This document shows, piece after piece, positions 47,521 to 56,620 of a stretch of 64,000 nt of DNA (positions are counted from its first letter, which is position 1; the number at the start of each line of letters is the position of its first letter). The position numbers were made by a program, and so were the translations under genes. This stretch comes from an uncultured Oceanospirillales bacterium (lineage in GTDB: Bacteria > Pseudomonadota > Gammaproteobacteria > Xanthomonadales > SZUA-36), in contig CAJXKA010000003.1 of the NCBI GenBank assembly GCA_913055655.1, positions 126,501 to 190,500 on the forward strand, read 5' to 3'. The notes below the pieces were generated by a model, which was not told the origin of the DNA, did not search any database, and worked only from the letters and a program-made list of their open reading frames with translations.

Positions 47521-49953
47521 TCAGGCCTCCGCAGTCTTCCTCGAGGCCTTTTTCTTCGAGGCCTTCTTGCGCGTCGACTTCTTCGCCGTCTTCTTGCGGG
47601 TGGCTTTCTTCTTCGCCTTCTTCTTGGCGGTCTTGCGCCGTCCGCGCTTGGGCTCCGGCGCGGCCTCGATGGCCGCTTCACATTCTTCCAGCGTGTAGGA
47701 ATCCGGTTCGCGGTCCTTCGGCAGGCGCACGTTCTTGTGGCCATCGGTGATGAACGGCCCCCAGCGCCCCTTCAGGATCTGGATTTCACTGCCGTCCCAG
47801 GTGCGCAGGATCTTGTCCAGGTCCGCCTGTTTCTTGGCGGCGATCAGCTCCAGCGCCTGCTCGAGCGTGACGTCATGCGGGTCGATTTCCTTGAGCGACA
47901 CGAACTTGCTGCCGTAGCGGATGAACGGCCCGAAGCGGCCGATTCCGGCGGCCACTTCTTCGCCTTCCGGGGTTTCACCCAGGTCGCGCGGCAACTTGAA
48001 CAGTTCAAGCGCCTCTTCGAGCGTGATGGTCTCCATGCTCTGGCCCGGCCGCAACCCGGCGAACGCCGGCTTGTCATCATCGTCACGGGTGCCGATCATG
48101 GCGTGCGGCCCGTAGCGGCCCAGTCGCACCGAGACCGGCTTGCCGGTTTTCGGGTCGTCGCCCAGCACGCGGGCCTGGCGGGCGTCATCGCGGCTGACCG
48201 TCTCGGCCTTTTCCTCGATCCGCTCGTGGAACGGCTTCCAGAATTCGGTCAGCAGCGGCTTCCAGTCACGCTCGCCGCGGGAGACCGCGTCCAGGTCGTC
48301 CTCGAGCCGCGCGGTGAACTCGTAATCGACGTAATCGTCGAAATGGTTTTCCAGGAACCGCTCCACCACGCGACCGGTGTCGGTGGGGATGAAGCGGCGG
48401 CGGTCGATATAGACGTAATGCCGGTTCTGCAGTGTCTGGATGATGCTGGCGTACGTCGAGGGCCGGCCGATGCCGTATTCCTCGAGCGTTTTCACCAGGC
48501 TGGCCTCGGAATATCGCGGCGGCGGCTGGGTGAAATGCTGGTCGGCACGGATGTCGTTGACCACCACCTCGTCGCCTTCTTCAAGCTGCGGCAGGCGCAC
48601 CTCTTTTTCTTCCTGCCCCTGGGCGGCGCTTTCCTCGTACGCGGCCAGGAAGCCCGGGAAGGTCACCACGGAACCGTTGGCGCGGAATGCGGCACCGTCG
48701 CCGCAATCGAATTCCACCGCGACCAGGTCCAGCCTGGCCGGCGTCATCTGCGAGGCCACCGAACGCTTCCAGATCAGGCCGTACAGCTTGGCCTGGTCGT
48801 CGCTCAGATAGCGCTTCGCCTTGTCCGGCGTCAGGTCGGCCATGGTCGGGCGGATGGCCTCGTGGGCCTCCTGCGCGTTCTTCGACTTGTTGGCGTAGTA
48901 GTTCGGCTTCTCCGGCAGGTAATCGCCACCGAACTGGCGTGAAATCTGGCCGCGCAGGTCATTGAGCGCGTCGTTGGACAGCGTGACGGAGTCCGTACGC
49001 ATGTACGTGATCAGGCCCTGGTTCACGCCGTCAATCGCCACGCCTTCATACAGTTGCTGCGCCGTCTGCATGGTGCGGCGGGCGGTGAAGCCCAGCTTGC
49101 GCGAAGCGTCCATCTGCAGCGTCGAGGTGATAAAAGGCGCCGCGGGTCGGCGCTGGCGTTGGCTGCGGTCGACACGGTTGACCACCAGGCGACCCGGCGT
49201 GGGCGCCTCCGCCGTGCCACCGACACCGGCATGCCCGGCCAGCCGCTCGCGGGCCTCGGCGGCGGTGTCGCCGTCGGTAATATCAAACTGCTCGTATTTC
49301 TTGCCGTTCAGCGTCACCAGCCGTGATTCGAACGGCGTGTCGCCCTTCTGCATGTCCGCGTGGAAGGACCAGTATTCCTGCGGATCGAAGGCCTCGATCT
49401 CGCGTTCACGCTCCACGATCATGCGCAGGGCCGGACTCTGCACCCGGCCGGCGGACAGGCCGGTCTTGATCTTACGCCACAGCAGCGGCGACAGGTTGAA
49501 GCCCACCAGGTGATCCAGCGCGCGGCGGGCCTGCTGCGCGTTGACCAGGTCCATCGAGAGCTCGCGCGGGTTGGCGACCGCTTCCTCGATGGCGCGCTTG
49601 GTAATCTCGGAGAATTCGACGCGGTAGAAGTGGCGGTCTTCGGTCAGCCCCTTCTCACGCAGGATCTCGTAGATATGCCACGAAATGGCCTCACCTTCGC
49701 GATCAAGGTCCGTCGCGAGATACACGGCCTCGGCCTTCTTTGCAGCCTTGATGATCTTATCGACATGCTTCTTGCTGCCTTCCGACAGCTCGTAGTGCAT
49801 GGCGAAGTCGTTGTCGATGTCGACGGCGCCGTCCTTCGACGGCAGGTCCCGGATATGGCCGTACGACGCCAGCACCTCGAAATCCGGACCGAGGTAGCGG
49901 TTGATGGTGGTCGCCTTGGCCGGCGACTCGACGATAAGTAGATTTTTGGCCAT
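47521..49953 (-). CDS. topA: DNA topoisomerase I (zinc-finger-free form)
   Basis: The 810-residue type IA enzyme begins MAKNLLIVESPAKATTINRYLG (TOPRIM) and contains the catalytic tyrosine in GLITYMRTDSVTLS. Instead of the C4 zinc fingers of E. coli TopA it has three Toprim_C-type repeats ending in GRYGPHAMIG, GRFGPFIRYG and GRWGPFITDG; no cysteine clusters are visible in this part. The last 50 residues are a lysine/arginine-rich tail (KKKAKKKATRKKTAKK and more), low in complexity and probably DNA-binding. It relaxes negative supercoils. It follows smg and precedes tsaC. Confidence 0.96.
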   Translation of the reverse strand: MAKNLLIVESPAKATTINRYLGPDFEVLASYGHIRDLPSKDGAVDIDNDFAMHYELSEGSKKHVDKIIKAAKKAEAVYLATDLDREGEAISWHIYEILREKGLTEDRHFYRVEFSEITKRAIEEAVANPRELSMDLVNAQQARRALDHLVGFNLSPLLWRKIKTGLSAGRVQSPALRMIVEREREIEAFDPQEYWSFHADMQKGDTPFESRLVTLNGKKYEQFDITDGDTAAEARERLAGHAGVGGTAEAPTPGRLVVNRVDRSQRQRRPAAPFITSTLQMDASRKLGFTARRTMQTAQQLYEGVAIDGVNQGLITYMRTDSVTLSNDALNDLRGQISRQFGGDYLPEKPNYYANKSKNAQEAHEAIRPTMADLTPDKAKRYLSDDQAKLYGLIWKRSVASQMTPARLDLVAVEFDCGDGAAFRANGSVVTFPGFLAAYEESAAQGQEEKEVRLPQLEEGDEVVVNDIRADQHFTQPPPRYSEASLVKTLEEYGIGRPSTYASIIQTLQNRHYVYIDRRRFIPTDTGRVVERFLENHFDDYVDYEFTARLEDDLDAVSRGERDWKPLLTEFWKPFHERIEEKAETVSRDDARQARVLGDDPKTGKPVSVRLGRYGPHAMIGTRDDDDKPAFAGLRPGQSMETITLEEALELFKLPRDLGETPEGEEVAAGIGRFGPFIRYGSKFVSLKEIDPHDVTLEQALELIAAKKQADLDKILRTWDGSEIQILKGRWGPFITDGHKNVRLPKDREPDSYTLEECEAAIEAAPEPKRGRRKTAKKKAKKKATRKKTAKKSTRKKASKKKASRKTAEA

Positions 49954-50093
49954 ATAAAAGAACCCGCGAACTCTCGTTGTCGTACGGAGCGTGCGGGCCT
50001 TGGTGGACGCTTCCGAATGATCAGCACAGGCGACATCGTGTCACCCTCGAACGGGCGACCCGTCAACCCCCCGGGTCGGGCGACCCTTTTTAA

Positions 50094-50570
50094 TTAGTGC
50101 CGATATTCCTGTTCGCTGTCAAACATGAAATCTTCCATCCAGGCGTAGTTGGCTTCCTGGCCCGGTTGATTGAACAGCACCATCAGCACCACCCATTTCA
50201 CGTCTTCAAGCGTGATTTCCTCGGCGTCCAGGGCCATCAGCCGGTCCAGGACCAGCTCACGACGCTGCGCGTCGAGAATGCCGATATTTTCCAGGTACAT
50301 CAGGAAATCCCGGCTCTCGGTATCAACGCGATTGACCTCGGAATCAACGTAGACACGGATCGGTCGGTCGGCCTGCAGCTTGAGCTCCGGCAAATGCCGT
50401 TGCTCGGCCAGTCCGTCCAGCCATCCGAATGCCTTGTTGATTTCGGCGGCGGTGAATCCCGCCTGGTGCAGGTTGTCTTCCATGTCGGCCCGGTCGGGTT
50501 CTTGCTCGGGCTCGTCGTAGAAGTACTTTTCGAACAGAAACATCAGTACGTCGAGTACGTTTTCTTTCAT
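50094..50570 (-). CDS. smg: Smg family protein (DUF494)
   Basis: The 158-residue acidic protein (ATG 50570 after GAGGACATA) matches Smg/DUF494: MKENVLDVLMFLFEKYFYDE at the start and EITLEDVKWVVLMVLFNQPGQEANYAWMEDFMFD at the end. The role is not well defined; the gene is almost always beside dprA, which may indicate a link to DNA uptake or topology. It lies between dprA and topA. Confidence 0.93.
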   Translation of the reverse strand: MKENVLDVLMFLFEKYFYDEPEQEPDRADMEDNLHQAGFTAAEINKAFGWLDGLAEQRHLPELKLQADRPIRVYVDSEVNRVDTESRDFLMYLENIGILDAQRRELVLDRLMALDAEEITLEDVKWVVLMVLFNQPGQEANYAWMEDFMFDSEQEYRH

Positions 50571-50745
50571 TATGTCCTCTGGTCGCAGGCCACTCTTTAT
50601 GATTGGGCGAGTAGCCAGTCCTCTCAGCTCCAGCACGTCCAGCTTTCAACAAAACGCCGGCCGCGTCAATGGATAACGAAAAATTTTTCCTGTTTTCAGG
50701 GAAATATGCGGCAAGTTGCCAGACATGGCGTCGATCCGGCGGGAA

Positions 50746-51915
50746 TCAAGGGGCAGTGCCGCCCTTGCGGCAGACGCGCCCACCCGGCAGCAGCTCAACA
50801 CGATCACGCAGTTCGAGCATCAGGAGCATGGAAGAGACCTCCCGCGCCGGCAGCCCGCTGACCTCGATGACACGGTCGATCGTGGCCGGGTCGTGGCTGA
50901 TCGCCGCCCACAGGCGCCGGTATTCGGGGTCGGTCTCGACCGGGTCGTTCTGCACCGTACCAGGCCGGCGGCCTGCATCACGGCGATTCCCACCGCCTGC
51001 AGTTTCTCCGTCACGCGAAGTACCCAGCCGCGCCTCCAGCGCCATCGCCAGTTCCGCGGCCACCGGCGCCAGCGCTTCGACAATATCCTCGGTCGCCTCG
51101 GTCAGCCGCGCCCCCTGCTTGATCAGGCGGTGACATCCCTTCGCCATGGGATTGTGCAGTGACCCCGGCAGGGCAAAGACTTCGCGGCCCTGCTCGGCCG
51201 CCAGTCGCGCCGTGATCAACGACCCCGATTTCATGCCCGCCTCGACCACGAGGACGCCCAGCGAAAGGCCCGAGATGATGCGATTGCGCCCGGGAAAGTG
51301 TGAGGGCTTCGCCGGGGTCCCTGGCGGGAAATCCGTCACCACGGCGCCTGCCGAGGCAATACGGGCCGCATCTTCACGGTGCGTGGCCGGGTAAACGACA
51401 TCCGGGCCGGTGCCCATGACGGCGATGGTGGGCGTCCCCGCCTCCAGCGCCGCCCGGTGCGCGGTGATATCGATACCGGCGGCCAGGCCGCTGGTGATCG
51501 TGAAACCGCTTGCGGCCAGTGTCGCGGCAAAATCGCTTGCATGCTCGAGTCCGCCCCGTGTCGGGTTGCGACTGCCCACGATCGCCACCTGTGGTGTCCA
51601 CAGCACCGCCGGGTCACCGGCGATCCACAGGGCGGCCGGCGCTGAGGGAATATTCCTTAGCAGGGGCGGGTAATCCTCGTCGACGCAGGTCACGAGGTGA
51701 TGATCATCGTACGCCAGCCAGCGCTCGTCCCTGGCCAGCAGCGCTTCATCCGGCCGGCGCAGGCCCTCGATCGCGTCGTCGTCCAGCCCGGCGCGCCGAA
51801 GCGTCTTCGCATCGGCCTTGACCAGGCTTTCAATATCACCCACGGCCTCCAGCGCCCGCCGCAGCCCCTGCTGCCCGAGTCCCGGCGCGCGCAGCGCCAC
51901 CAGCCAGTCCCGCAT
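50746..51915 (-). CDS. dprA: DNA-processing protein DprA
   Basis: ATG 51915 follows GGGAGGCGGA and gives 389 residues. An N-terminal SAM-like region (about 1-80) is followed by the Rossmann-like DprA core: VAIVGSRNPTRGG, SGLAAGIDITAH, FPGRNRIISGLS, EAGMKSGSLITA and LPGSLHNPMAKGCHRLIKQGA. A C-terminal winged-helix domain begins about 330 (TIDRVIEVSGLPAREVSSMLLMLEL). It loads RecA on incoming single-stranded DNA in transformation; comM is also in this window. A Rho-independent terminator separates it from the upstream LysM gene. Confidence 0.95.
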   Translation of the reverse strand: MRDWLVALRAPGLGQQGLRRALEAVGDIESLVKADAKTLRRAGLDDDAIEGLRRPDEALLARDERWLAYDDHHLVTCVDEDYPPLLRNIPSAPAALWIAGDPAVLWTPQVAIVGSRNPTRGGLEHASDFAATLAASGFTITSGLAAGIDITAHRAALEAGTPTIAVMGTGPDVVYPATHREDAARIASAGAVVTDFPPGTPAKPSHFPGRNRIISGLSLGVLVVEAGMKSGSLITARLAAEQGREVFALPGSLHNPMAKGCHRLIKQGARLTEATEDIVEALAPVAAELAMALEARLGTSRDGETAGGGNRRDAGRRPGTVQNDPVETDPEYRRLWAAISHDPATIDRVIEVSGLPAREVSSMLLMLELRDRVELLPGGRVCRKGGTAP

Positions 51916-51935
51916 TCCGCCTCCCTTAAACGAAA

Positions 51936-51957
51936 CGGGGCGCCCGAAGGCGCCCCG
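51936..51957 (-). terminator. Terminator between the LysM gene and dprA
   Basis: CGGGGCGCC pairs with GGCGCCCCG around the tetraloop CGAA (9-bp stem). On the minus strand it is followed by TTTCGTTTAAGG, fitting termination 28 bases after the LysM gene stop and just before the dprA ribosome binding site. Confidence 0.7.
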
Positions 51958-51984
51958 CGAATTCAATGACAACCGTGGTCGACG

Positions 51985-53163
51985 TCAGAGCGTCTCGTCC
52001 GGGTGCTTGAGGATATCGTTCTCCTTCACTTCCCGGTCGCCGGACATCACCAGCGCGTAGCTGATCTCGTCGAACACGCGGAATACCATGATGTGCGCAT
52101 CGAACTCGTCAGGCAATGTCACATGATCCCCATCGGCTGTAGGTGCAAGTTTCCAAGTTCCTGCAGGATATTTGACATCGTCGCGGATTCGCTCACCCGG
52201 TGAGAAGGCGGAAAAGACGTGGCCGGGTTCAACGCCCAGGTCGCGTCCGCCGCTGATGGACACCATCTTCAGGTGACCCACCAGGCGGTTGTTGCCCTGC
52301 ACGCCAACGACATGCATACCGTCGGGCACGGCGCCCATGGCGTGCGGCATGTATTGATCCGGGTAGCCCAGGGAATCAAGTGGCATGATGCGGTCACCCG
52401 CCATCACTTCGCTCTGCGAAGTACCGATGGTGAGGATGGCCGGGTCGCCCTGCTTGGACAACATGACTTCGGCCACCTGGTACATTTCCACGCCGATCAC
52501 CTCGCCCTTGTTCTTGCCGAAATAAGCGGTGGACTCGAAGAAACCGGGGTGGAACTCGATATCGGCCGGCGCATGCTGGCCATAACCGGGCTCCATGACG
52601 CGATGCACGACGCCGTCCTTGTTGCGCAGGTAAATACTGCCCATGCGCATGACCGCGTAGTAATCACCGACAGTGCCCTGCATACCGCGGGCGTAGGTCC
52701 GATCCTCGCGGGTCGCGAGCTGGCGCCGTTCATTATTGGCAACGACATATGGAAGTGCGTCGAACTCGTCCAGCGTCAGCACCTGCATATTGCGAATCAG
52801 GCCGGCAATCTCATCGTGCGGAATCGGCGGCACAGGATCACGCGTGGTGACTTTCGCTTCCGGGCTCAGGCGCACCGTGGGCCGGCCACGATCGACGGTC
52901 AGCCGCGGCTGGCCATCCACGTAAACCAGGCGAAGCTTGTCGCCCGGGTAAATGAGATGGGGGTTTTCAATCTGCTGGTTGGCGTGCCAGATGGCCGGCC
53001 ATTGCCAGGGATGATCCAGGAACTTTCCTGAAATATCCCACAGCGTATCCCCCTTGACTACAATATATTCATCCGGATGGTCGGAACGGACGGACACATC
53101 CTGTGCCACCGCTGCCCCGGCCACAAGCATCACCAGGATGAGGTAAATGAGTTTCCTTTTCAC
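51985..53163 (-). CDS. LysM peptidoglycan-binding domain protein
   Basis: GTG 53163, preceded by GGGGAAAGGAAA, gives a signal peptide (KRKLIYLILVMLVAGAAVAQ); the ATG at 53241 is a longer alternative. The 392-residue product has one LysM motif at about 33-80 (YIVVKGDTLWDISGKFLDHPWQW...NPHLIYPGDKLRLVY). The remaining 300 residues form an undefined beta-rich domain. This gene regularly precedes dprA-smg-topA in gammaproteobacteria. Its function, perhaps in the cell wall, is unknown. It is divergent from def. Confidence 0.87.
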   Translation of the reverse strand: MKRKLIYLILVMLVAGAAVAQDVSVRSDHPDEYIVVKGDTLWDISGKFLDHPWQWPAIWHANQQIENPHLIYPGDKLRLVYVDGQPRLTVDRGRPTVRLSPEAKVTTRDPVPPIPHDEIAGLIRNMQVLTLDEFDALPYVVANNERRQLATREDRTYARGMQGTVGDYYAVMRMGSIYLRNKDGVVHRVMEPGYGQHAPADIEFHPGFFESTAYFGKNKGEVIGVEMYQVAEVMLSKQGDPAILTIGTSQSEVMAGDRIMPLDSLGYPDQYMPHAMGAVPDGMHVVGVQGNNRLVGHLKMVSISGGRDLGVEPGHVFSAFSPGERIRDDVKYPAGTWKLAPTADGDHVTLPDEFDAHIMVFRVFDEISYALVMSGDREVKENDILKHPDETL

Positions 53164-53303
53164 TTTCCTTTCCCCGTTTTTCCAGGCATCCCGCCTGCTG
53201 GCCTGCGCGGCCGTTGTCGTGTGGCGAACCAGGTTCGTCATTGGCTATCATAATTAAACCTGTCAGAAAGTTCATCTAAATTATTTAAGCGGAACGCATT
53301 TCT

Positions 53304-53825
53304 ATGGCATTGATGGAAATACTCGAATTCCCGGACCCCCGTTTGCGGACGGTGGCGAAACCCGTGGAAGCCTTCGACGAAGCGCTTTCCGCGCTCGTGC
53401 GGGACATGCTCGAAACCATGTACGACGAGAAGGGGATCGGTCTCGCCGCGACCCAGGTCAACGTCCACCAGCAGGTCCTGGTGATGGATACCAGCGACTC
53501 GCGCGAGTCGCCCAGGGTGTTTATCAATCCCAGGCTTCTCGTCGCCGATGGCGTGCAGACCTACGAGGAAGGTTGCCTTTCAGTGCCCGGCATTTACGCA
53601 AACGTCGAACGCGCCGAGCAGGTCCGGGTGGAAGCCCGGGACGTCGAAGGCGAGCGCTTTGAGGTGGAACTCGAGGGCCTGGACGCCGTCTGCCTGCAGC
53701 ACGAAATGGATCACCTGCAGGGCAAACTGTTCGTCGACTACCTGTCACCGCTCAAACGACAGATGGTGCGCAAGAAGCTCGAGAAAGCGCGTCGCCAGGC
53801 CATGCCGGCCGGCAGCCAAGCCTGA
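53304..53825 (+). CDS. def: Peptide deformylase
   Basis: The 173-residue protein contains all three PDF motifs: [16 protein letters not shown] and QHEMDHLQG, supplying the metal cysteine and two histidines and the catalytic glutamate. It removes the formyl group from nascent proteins. It precedes fmt, the gene for the enzyme that adds that group, by 23 bases. The upstream 140 bases shared with the LysM gene are AT-rich near the def start and contain a CGAACCAGGTTCG palindrome; no reliable promoter could be chosen. Confidence 0.97.
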   Translation: MALMEILEFPDPRLRTVAKPVEAFDEALSALVRDMLETMYDEKGIGLAATQVNVHQQVLVMDTSDSRESPRVFINPRLLVADGVQTYEEGCLSVPGIYANVERAEQVRVEARDVEGERFEVELEGLDAVCLQHEMDHLQGKLFVDYLSPLKRQMVRKKLEKARRQAMPAGSQA

Positions 53826-53848
53826 TTCCCGGCCGGAAAACCCCATCA

Positions 53849-54793
53849 ATGCGCATTGATTCTCCCCGCATCGTCTATGCGGGAACACCTGATTTCGCCG
53901 TACCGCCACTTCAACGACTGGTGGATGCCGGGGCGAACGTCGTGGGGGTCTACACCCAGCCCGACCGCCGCGCCGGCCGTGGCCGGCAACTGCAGCAGGG
54001 CCCGGTCAAGCAAACAGCCCTGGCGCAGGGTATTGACGTCCACCAGCCGGAAACACTTCGTGACAAGGCCGCACAGTCATCGCTGAAGGCGCTGGCGCCG
54101 GACCTGATGGTGGTGGCGGCGTATGGACTGATCCTGCCGGCCGAAGTCCTCGACATCCCAAGACACGGCTGCTGGAACATCCATGCCTCGTTGTTGCCGC
54201 GCTGGCGCGGCGCAGCGCCCATCCAGCGGGCCATCGAGGCTGGCGACCATGAAACCGGCGTCTGCATCATGCAGATGGCGCCCGGCCTGGATACCGGCCC
54301 GGTATTCCACCGGCTGGTCACGACCATCGCGCCGGACGACACCGGGGGCAGTCTTCATGATCGCCTGTCGGTACTGGGTGCCGATGCCCTTGAGCAGTGC
54401 CTGGGGATGGCCGCCCGGGGAGATCTGCCTGAACCTGCGCCCCAGGATGATGCGGCGGCGGTGTACGCGCACAAGCTGACGAAAGAAGAAGCACGGCTGG
54501 ACTGGACCCTCGACGCGGTAACGCTGGAGCGCCAGGTCAGGGCCTTCAACCCCTGGCCGGTGGCCTGGTGCGAAATGTCGGGCAAGCGCCTGCGGGTCTG
54601 GTCGGCGAAGGCCGCCCGCGATGCGGCGAGTGCGCCGCCGGGAACCGTCCTGGAATCCCGCTCTGCCGGCGAACTCAGCATCGCCACGGGTCAAGGCGTA
54701 TTGCGGCTCGGGGAAATCCAGGCCGAGGGCAGTCGCCGCATGCGGGTGTCCGACTGGCTGAATGCCAACACGCCGCCTGGAATGCTGGAATGA
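53849..54793 (+). CDS. fmt: Methionyl-tRNA formyltransferase
   Basis: The 314-residue protein shows VYAGTPDFAVPPLQRL at the N-terminus, the formyl-folate-binding motif HASLLPRWRGAAPIQRAI, and the conserved LDTGPVF. It formylates Met-tRNAfMet for translation initiation. The stop overlaps the rsmB ATG (ATGA). Confidence 0.97.
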   Translation: MRIDSPRIVYAGTPDFAVPPLQRLVDAGANVVGVYTQPDRRAGRGRQLQQGPVKQTALAQGIDVHQPETLRDKAAQSSLKALAPDLMVVAAYGLILPAEVLDIPRHGCWNIHASLLPRWRGAAPIQRAIEAGDHETGVCIMQMAPGLDTGPVFHRLVTTIAPDDTGGSLHDRLSVLGADALEQCLGMAARGDLPEPAPQDDAAAVYAHKLTKEEARLDWTLDAVTLERQVRAFNPWPVAWCEMSGKRLRVWSAKAARDAASAPPGTVLESRSAGELSIATGQGVLRLGEIQAEGSRRMRVSDWLNANTPPGMLE

Positions 54794-56097
54794 ATGGCAA
54801 ACGGCGCGATGACGCCCGGCGCGTCGCCCTCGACGCCATCATGGCCGTGATGGAACGACAGGGGTCATTGACCGATCCGGCACTGTTCAGGGCCGCCCGT
54901 GACGATCGTGAACGTGCATTCGCGCGCAGACTGGCCAATGGTGTTGTCCGCTGGGCAGGCGCGCTCGAGCATCTCGGCCAGCAACTGATGGATCGCCCGC
55001 TGAAAAACCGGGACCGCGATATCCAGCGCCTGATCCAGCTGGGCCTGTACCAGCTCTGGCATGAGGACACACCGGGGCACGCCGCGGTACACGCCACCGC
55101 GGAGGTGGCCAAAGGATTGCGCAAGGACTGGGCCGTGGGCCTGGTCAATGCCGTGTTGCGCCGATTCCTGCGCGAACGCGACGCCCTGCTGGAGGCGCTT
55201 GAGAATGACGATGCCGGGTATGCGCATCCCGGCTGGCTGCTCGGGGCGTTACGAAAAGACTGGCCGGACCACTGGCAGGACATCGTCCGCGCCAACAACG
55301 CGGAGCCCCCTTTGTGGCTGCGCGTAAACGCCGCGGCGACCGACCGCGACACGCTGGCCGGCCAGCTTCGAAACGATGGATTCACGGTCACGACGCACCC
55401 CGAGGCGGACATGGCCCTGCAGGTTGAGCCGGCGGCGCCGGTGGAGCGGTTGACCGGCTTCGGGAAAGGTCTGTGCAGCGTCCAGGATGCCGCCGCCCAG
55501 CTGGCGGTCAGTTACCTGTCCCCGCGCGCTGGAGACCGGGTGCTGGACGCCTGCGCGGCGCCCGGCGGCAAGACCTGTCACCTGCTGGAAGCCTGCCCGG
55601 GAATCGACCTTACCGCGCTCGATGACAACCCGGATCGCATGAATCGCGTGCGGGAAAACCTGGAACGACTGTCCCTGGCCGCGACACTCTGCGTCGGCGA
55701 CGCCACCCGCCCGCAGGACTGGTGGAGTGGCGAGCCGTTCGACCGGATCCTGCTTGATGCGCCCTGCAGCGCGGTAGGTGTGATCCGGCGGCATCCGGAG
55801 ATCAAGTGGCAACGAACACCGGCGCAGGTGGAAACCGCGGTGGCGCTCCAGGCCCGCATGCTTCGGGCGCTCTGGCCCCTGCTGCGACCGGGCGGTATCC
55901 TAGTCTACGCCACCTGCTCTGTGCTGAAGCGTGAAAATAGCAAACAAATTCAGCGGTTTCTGGAAGAATACCCCGACGCAGCGCTATCTGCGGCGGCCGG
56001 CGCCTGGCGGGGTGATGACACATTCGGGCGCCAGGTGCTCACCGGAACGTCCGGGATGGATGGCTTTTTCTACGCACCACTTCATAAGCCTGCTTAG
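54790..56097 (+). CDS. rsmB: 16S rRNA m5C967 methyltransferase RsmB
   Basis: ATG 54790 overlaps the fmt stop and gives 435 residues. The N-terminal NusB-like RNA-binding region covers about 1-150; the methyltransferase domain has the SAM motif VLDACAAPGGKTCHLLE, the Pro-Cys motif DAPCSAVGVIRRHPEIKW, and the nucleophilic cysteine in YATCSVLKREN. It methylates C967 of 16S rRNA. The 3' end overlaps the DUF4390 gene by 38 bases in another frame. Confidence 0.95.
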   Translation: MNGKRRDDARRVALDAIMAVMERQGSLTDPALFRAARDDRERAFARRLANGVVRWAGALEHLGQQLMDRPLKNRDRDIQRLIQLGLYQLWHEDTPGHAAVHATAEVAKGLRKDWAVGLVNAVLRRFLRERDALLEALENDDAGYAHPGWLLGALRKDWPDHWQDIVRANNAEPPLWLRVNAAATDRDTLAGQLRNDGFTVTTHPEADMALQVEPAAPVERLTGFGKGLCSVQDAAAQLAVSYLSPRAGDRVLDACAAPGGKTCHLLEACPGIDLTALDDNPDRMNRVRENLERLSLAATLCVGDATRPQDWWSGEPFDRILLDAPCSAVGVIRRHPEIKWQRTPAQVETAVALQARMLRALWPLLRPGGILVYATCSVLKRENSKQIQRFLEEYPDAALSAAAGAWRGDDTFGRQVLTGTSGMDGFFYAPLHKPA

Positions 56098-56620
56098 CGT
56101 GGCGCTGCTGTTGCTGGGCGCCTGTGCCCGCGAACCCGTGGAACAGCGTTTCGACATCCGGGATGTCGGCCTGCGCCCGTCCGGCAACGGCATCAGCGTG
56201 CGTCTCGCCATCGATGCCCGGCTCAGCCACGCGGCGCAGCGCGCGCTGTCACGCGGCGTTACCCTGACCTTCCTGGTGAATTCGGAAGTTCGGCGCCTCG
56301 ACAGCCGCGACCTGGTCACGGCCGCCCGCGACCACTGGACATTGCGATACCTGCCCCTTAGCGAACAGTACCAGCTGAATGGCCCGGGGCCCGAAGATTC
56401 CGAGACCTATCCCCGGTTGCGTCACGTGATGCGGGAGCTGGGACAGCTCCAGTACCGCGTGGAGACCGACGCGCTGGCGCCGGGGCAATACGAATTCAGG
56501 GTCCGGGCGCGACTGGACCGTTCCGCCCTGCCCGCACCGATGCAGCTGCCCGCCATGCTGTTCCCCTATCTTCGCCACGACAGCGGCTGGACCGAATGGC
56601 CATTGAAAACAAGCGGCTGA
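56060..56620 (+). CDS. DUF4390 domain-containing lipoprotein
   Basis: The 186-residue protein starts at ATG 56060 (MAFSTHHFISLLSVALLLLGACARE), a signal peptide ending in a lipobox (LLGAC) that would be lipidated. The body is beta-rich with FDIRDVGLRPSGNGISVRLAID and ends in the DUF4390 pattern with PLKTSG. DUF4390 genes often precede NtrY/NtrX-like pairs; the function is unknown. It overlaps rsmB upstream and the kinase gene downstream by 38 and 25 bases. Confidence 0.8.
   Translation: MAFSTHHFISLLSVALLLLGACAREPVEQRFDIRDVGLRPSGNGISVRLAIDARLSHAAQRALSRGVTLTFLVNSEVRRLDSRDLVTAARDHWTLRYLPLSEQYQLNGPGPEDSETYPRLRHVMRELGQLQYRVETDALAPGQYEFRVRARLDRSALPAPMQLPAMLFPYLRHDSGWTEWPLKTSG

Noticed and set aside
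53164-53303. Promoters in the LysM-def divergent region
   Set aside because: TATGAT and TAAATT -10-like hexamers exist, but no -35 at proper spacing was convincing on either strand.
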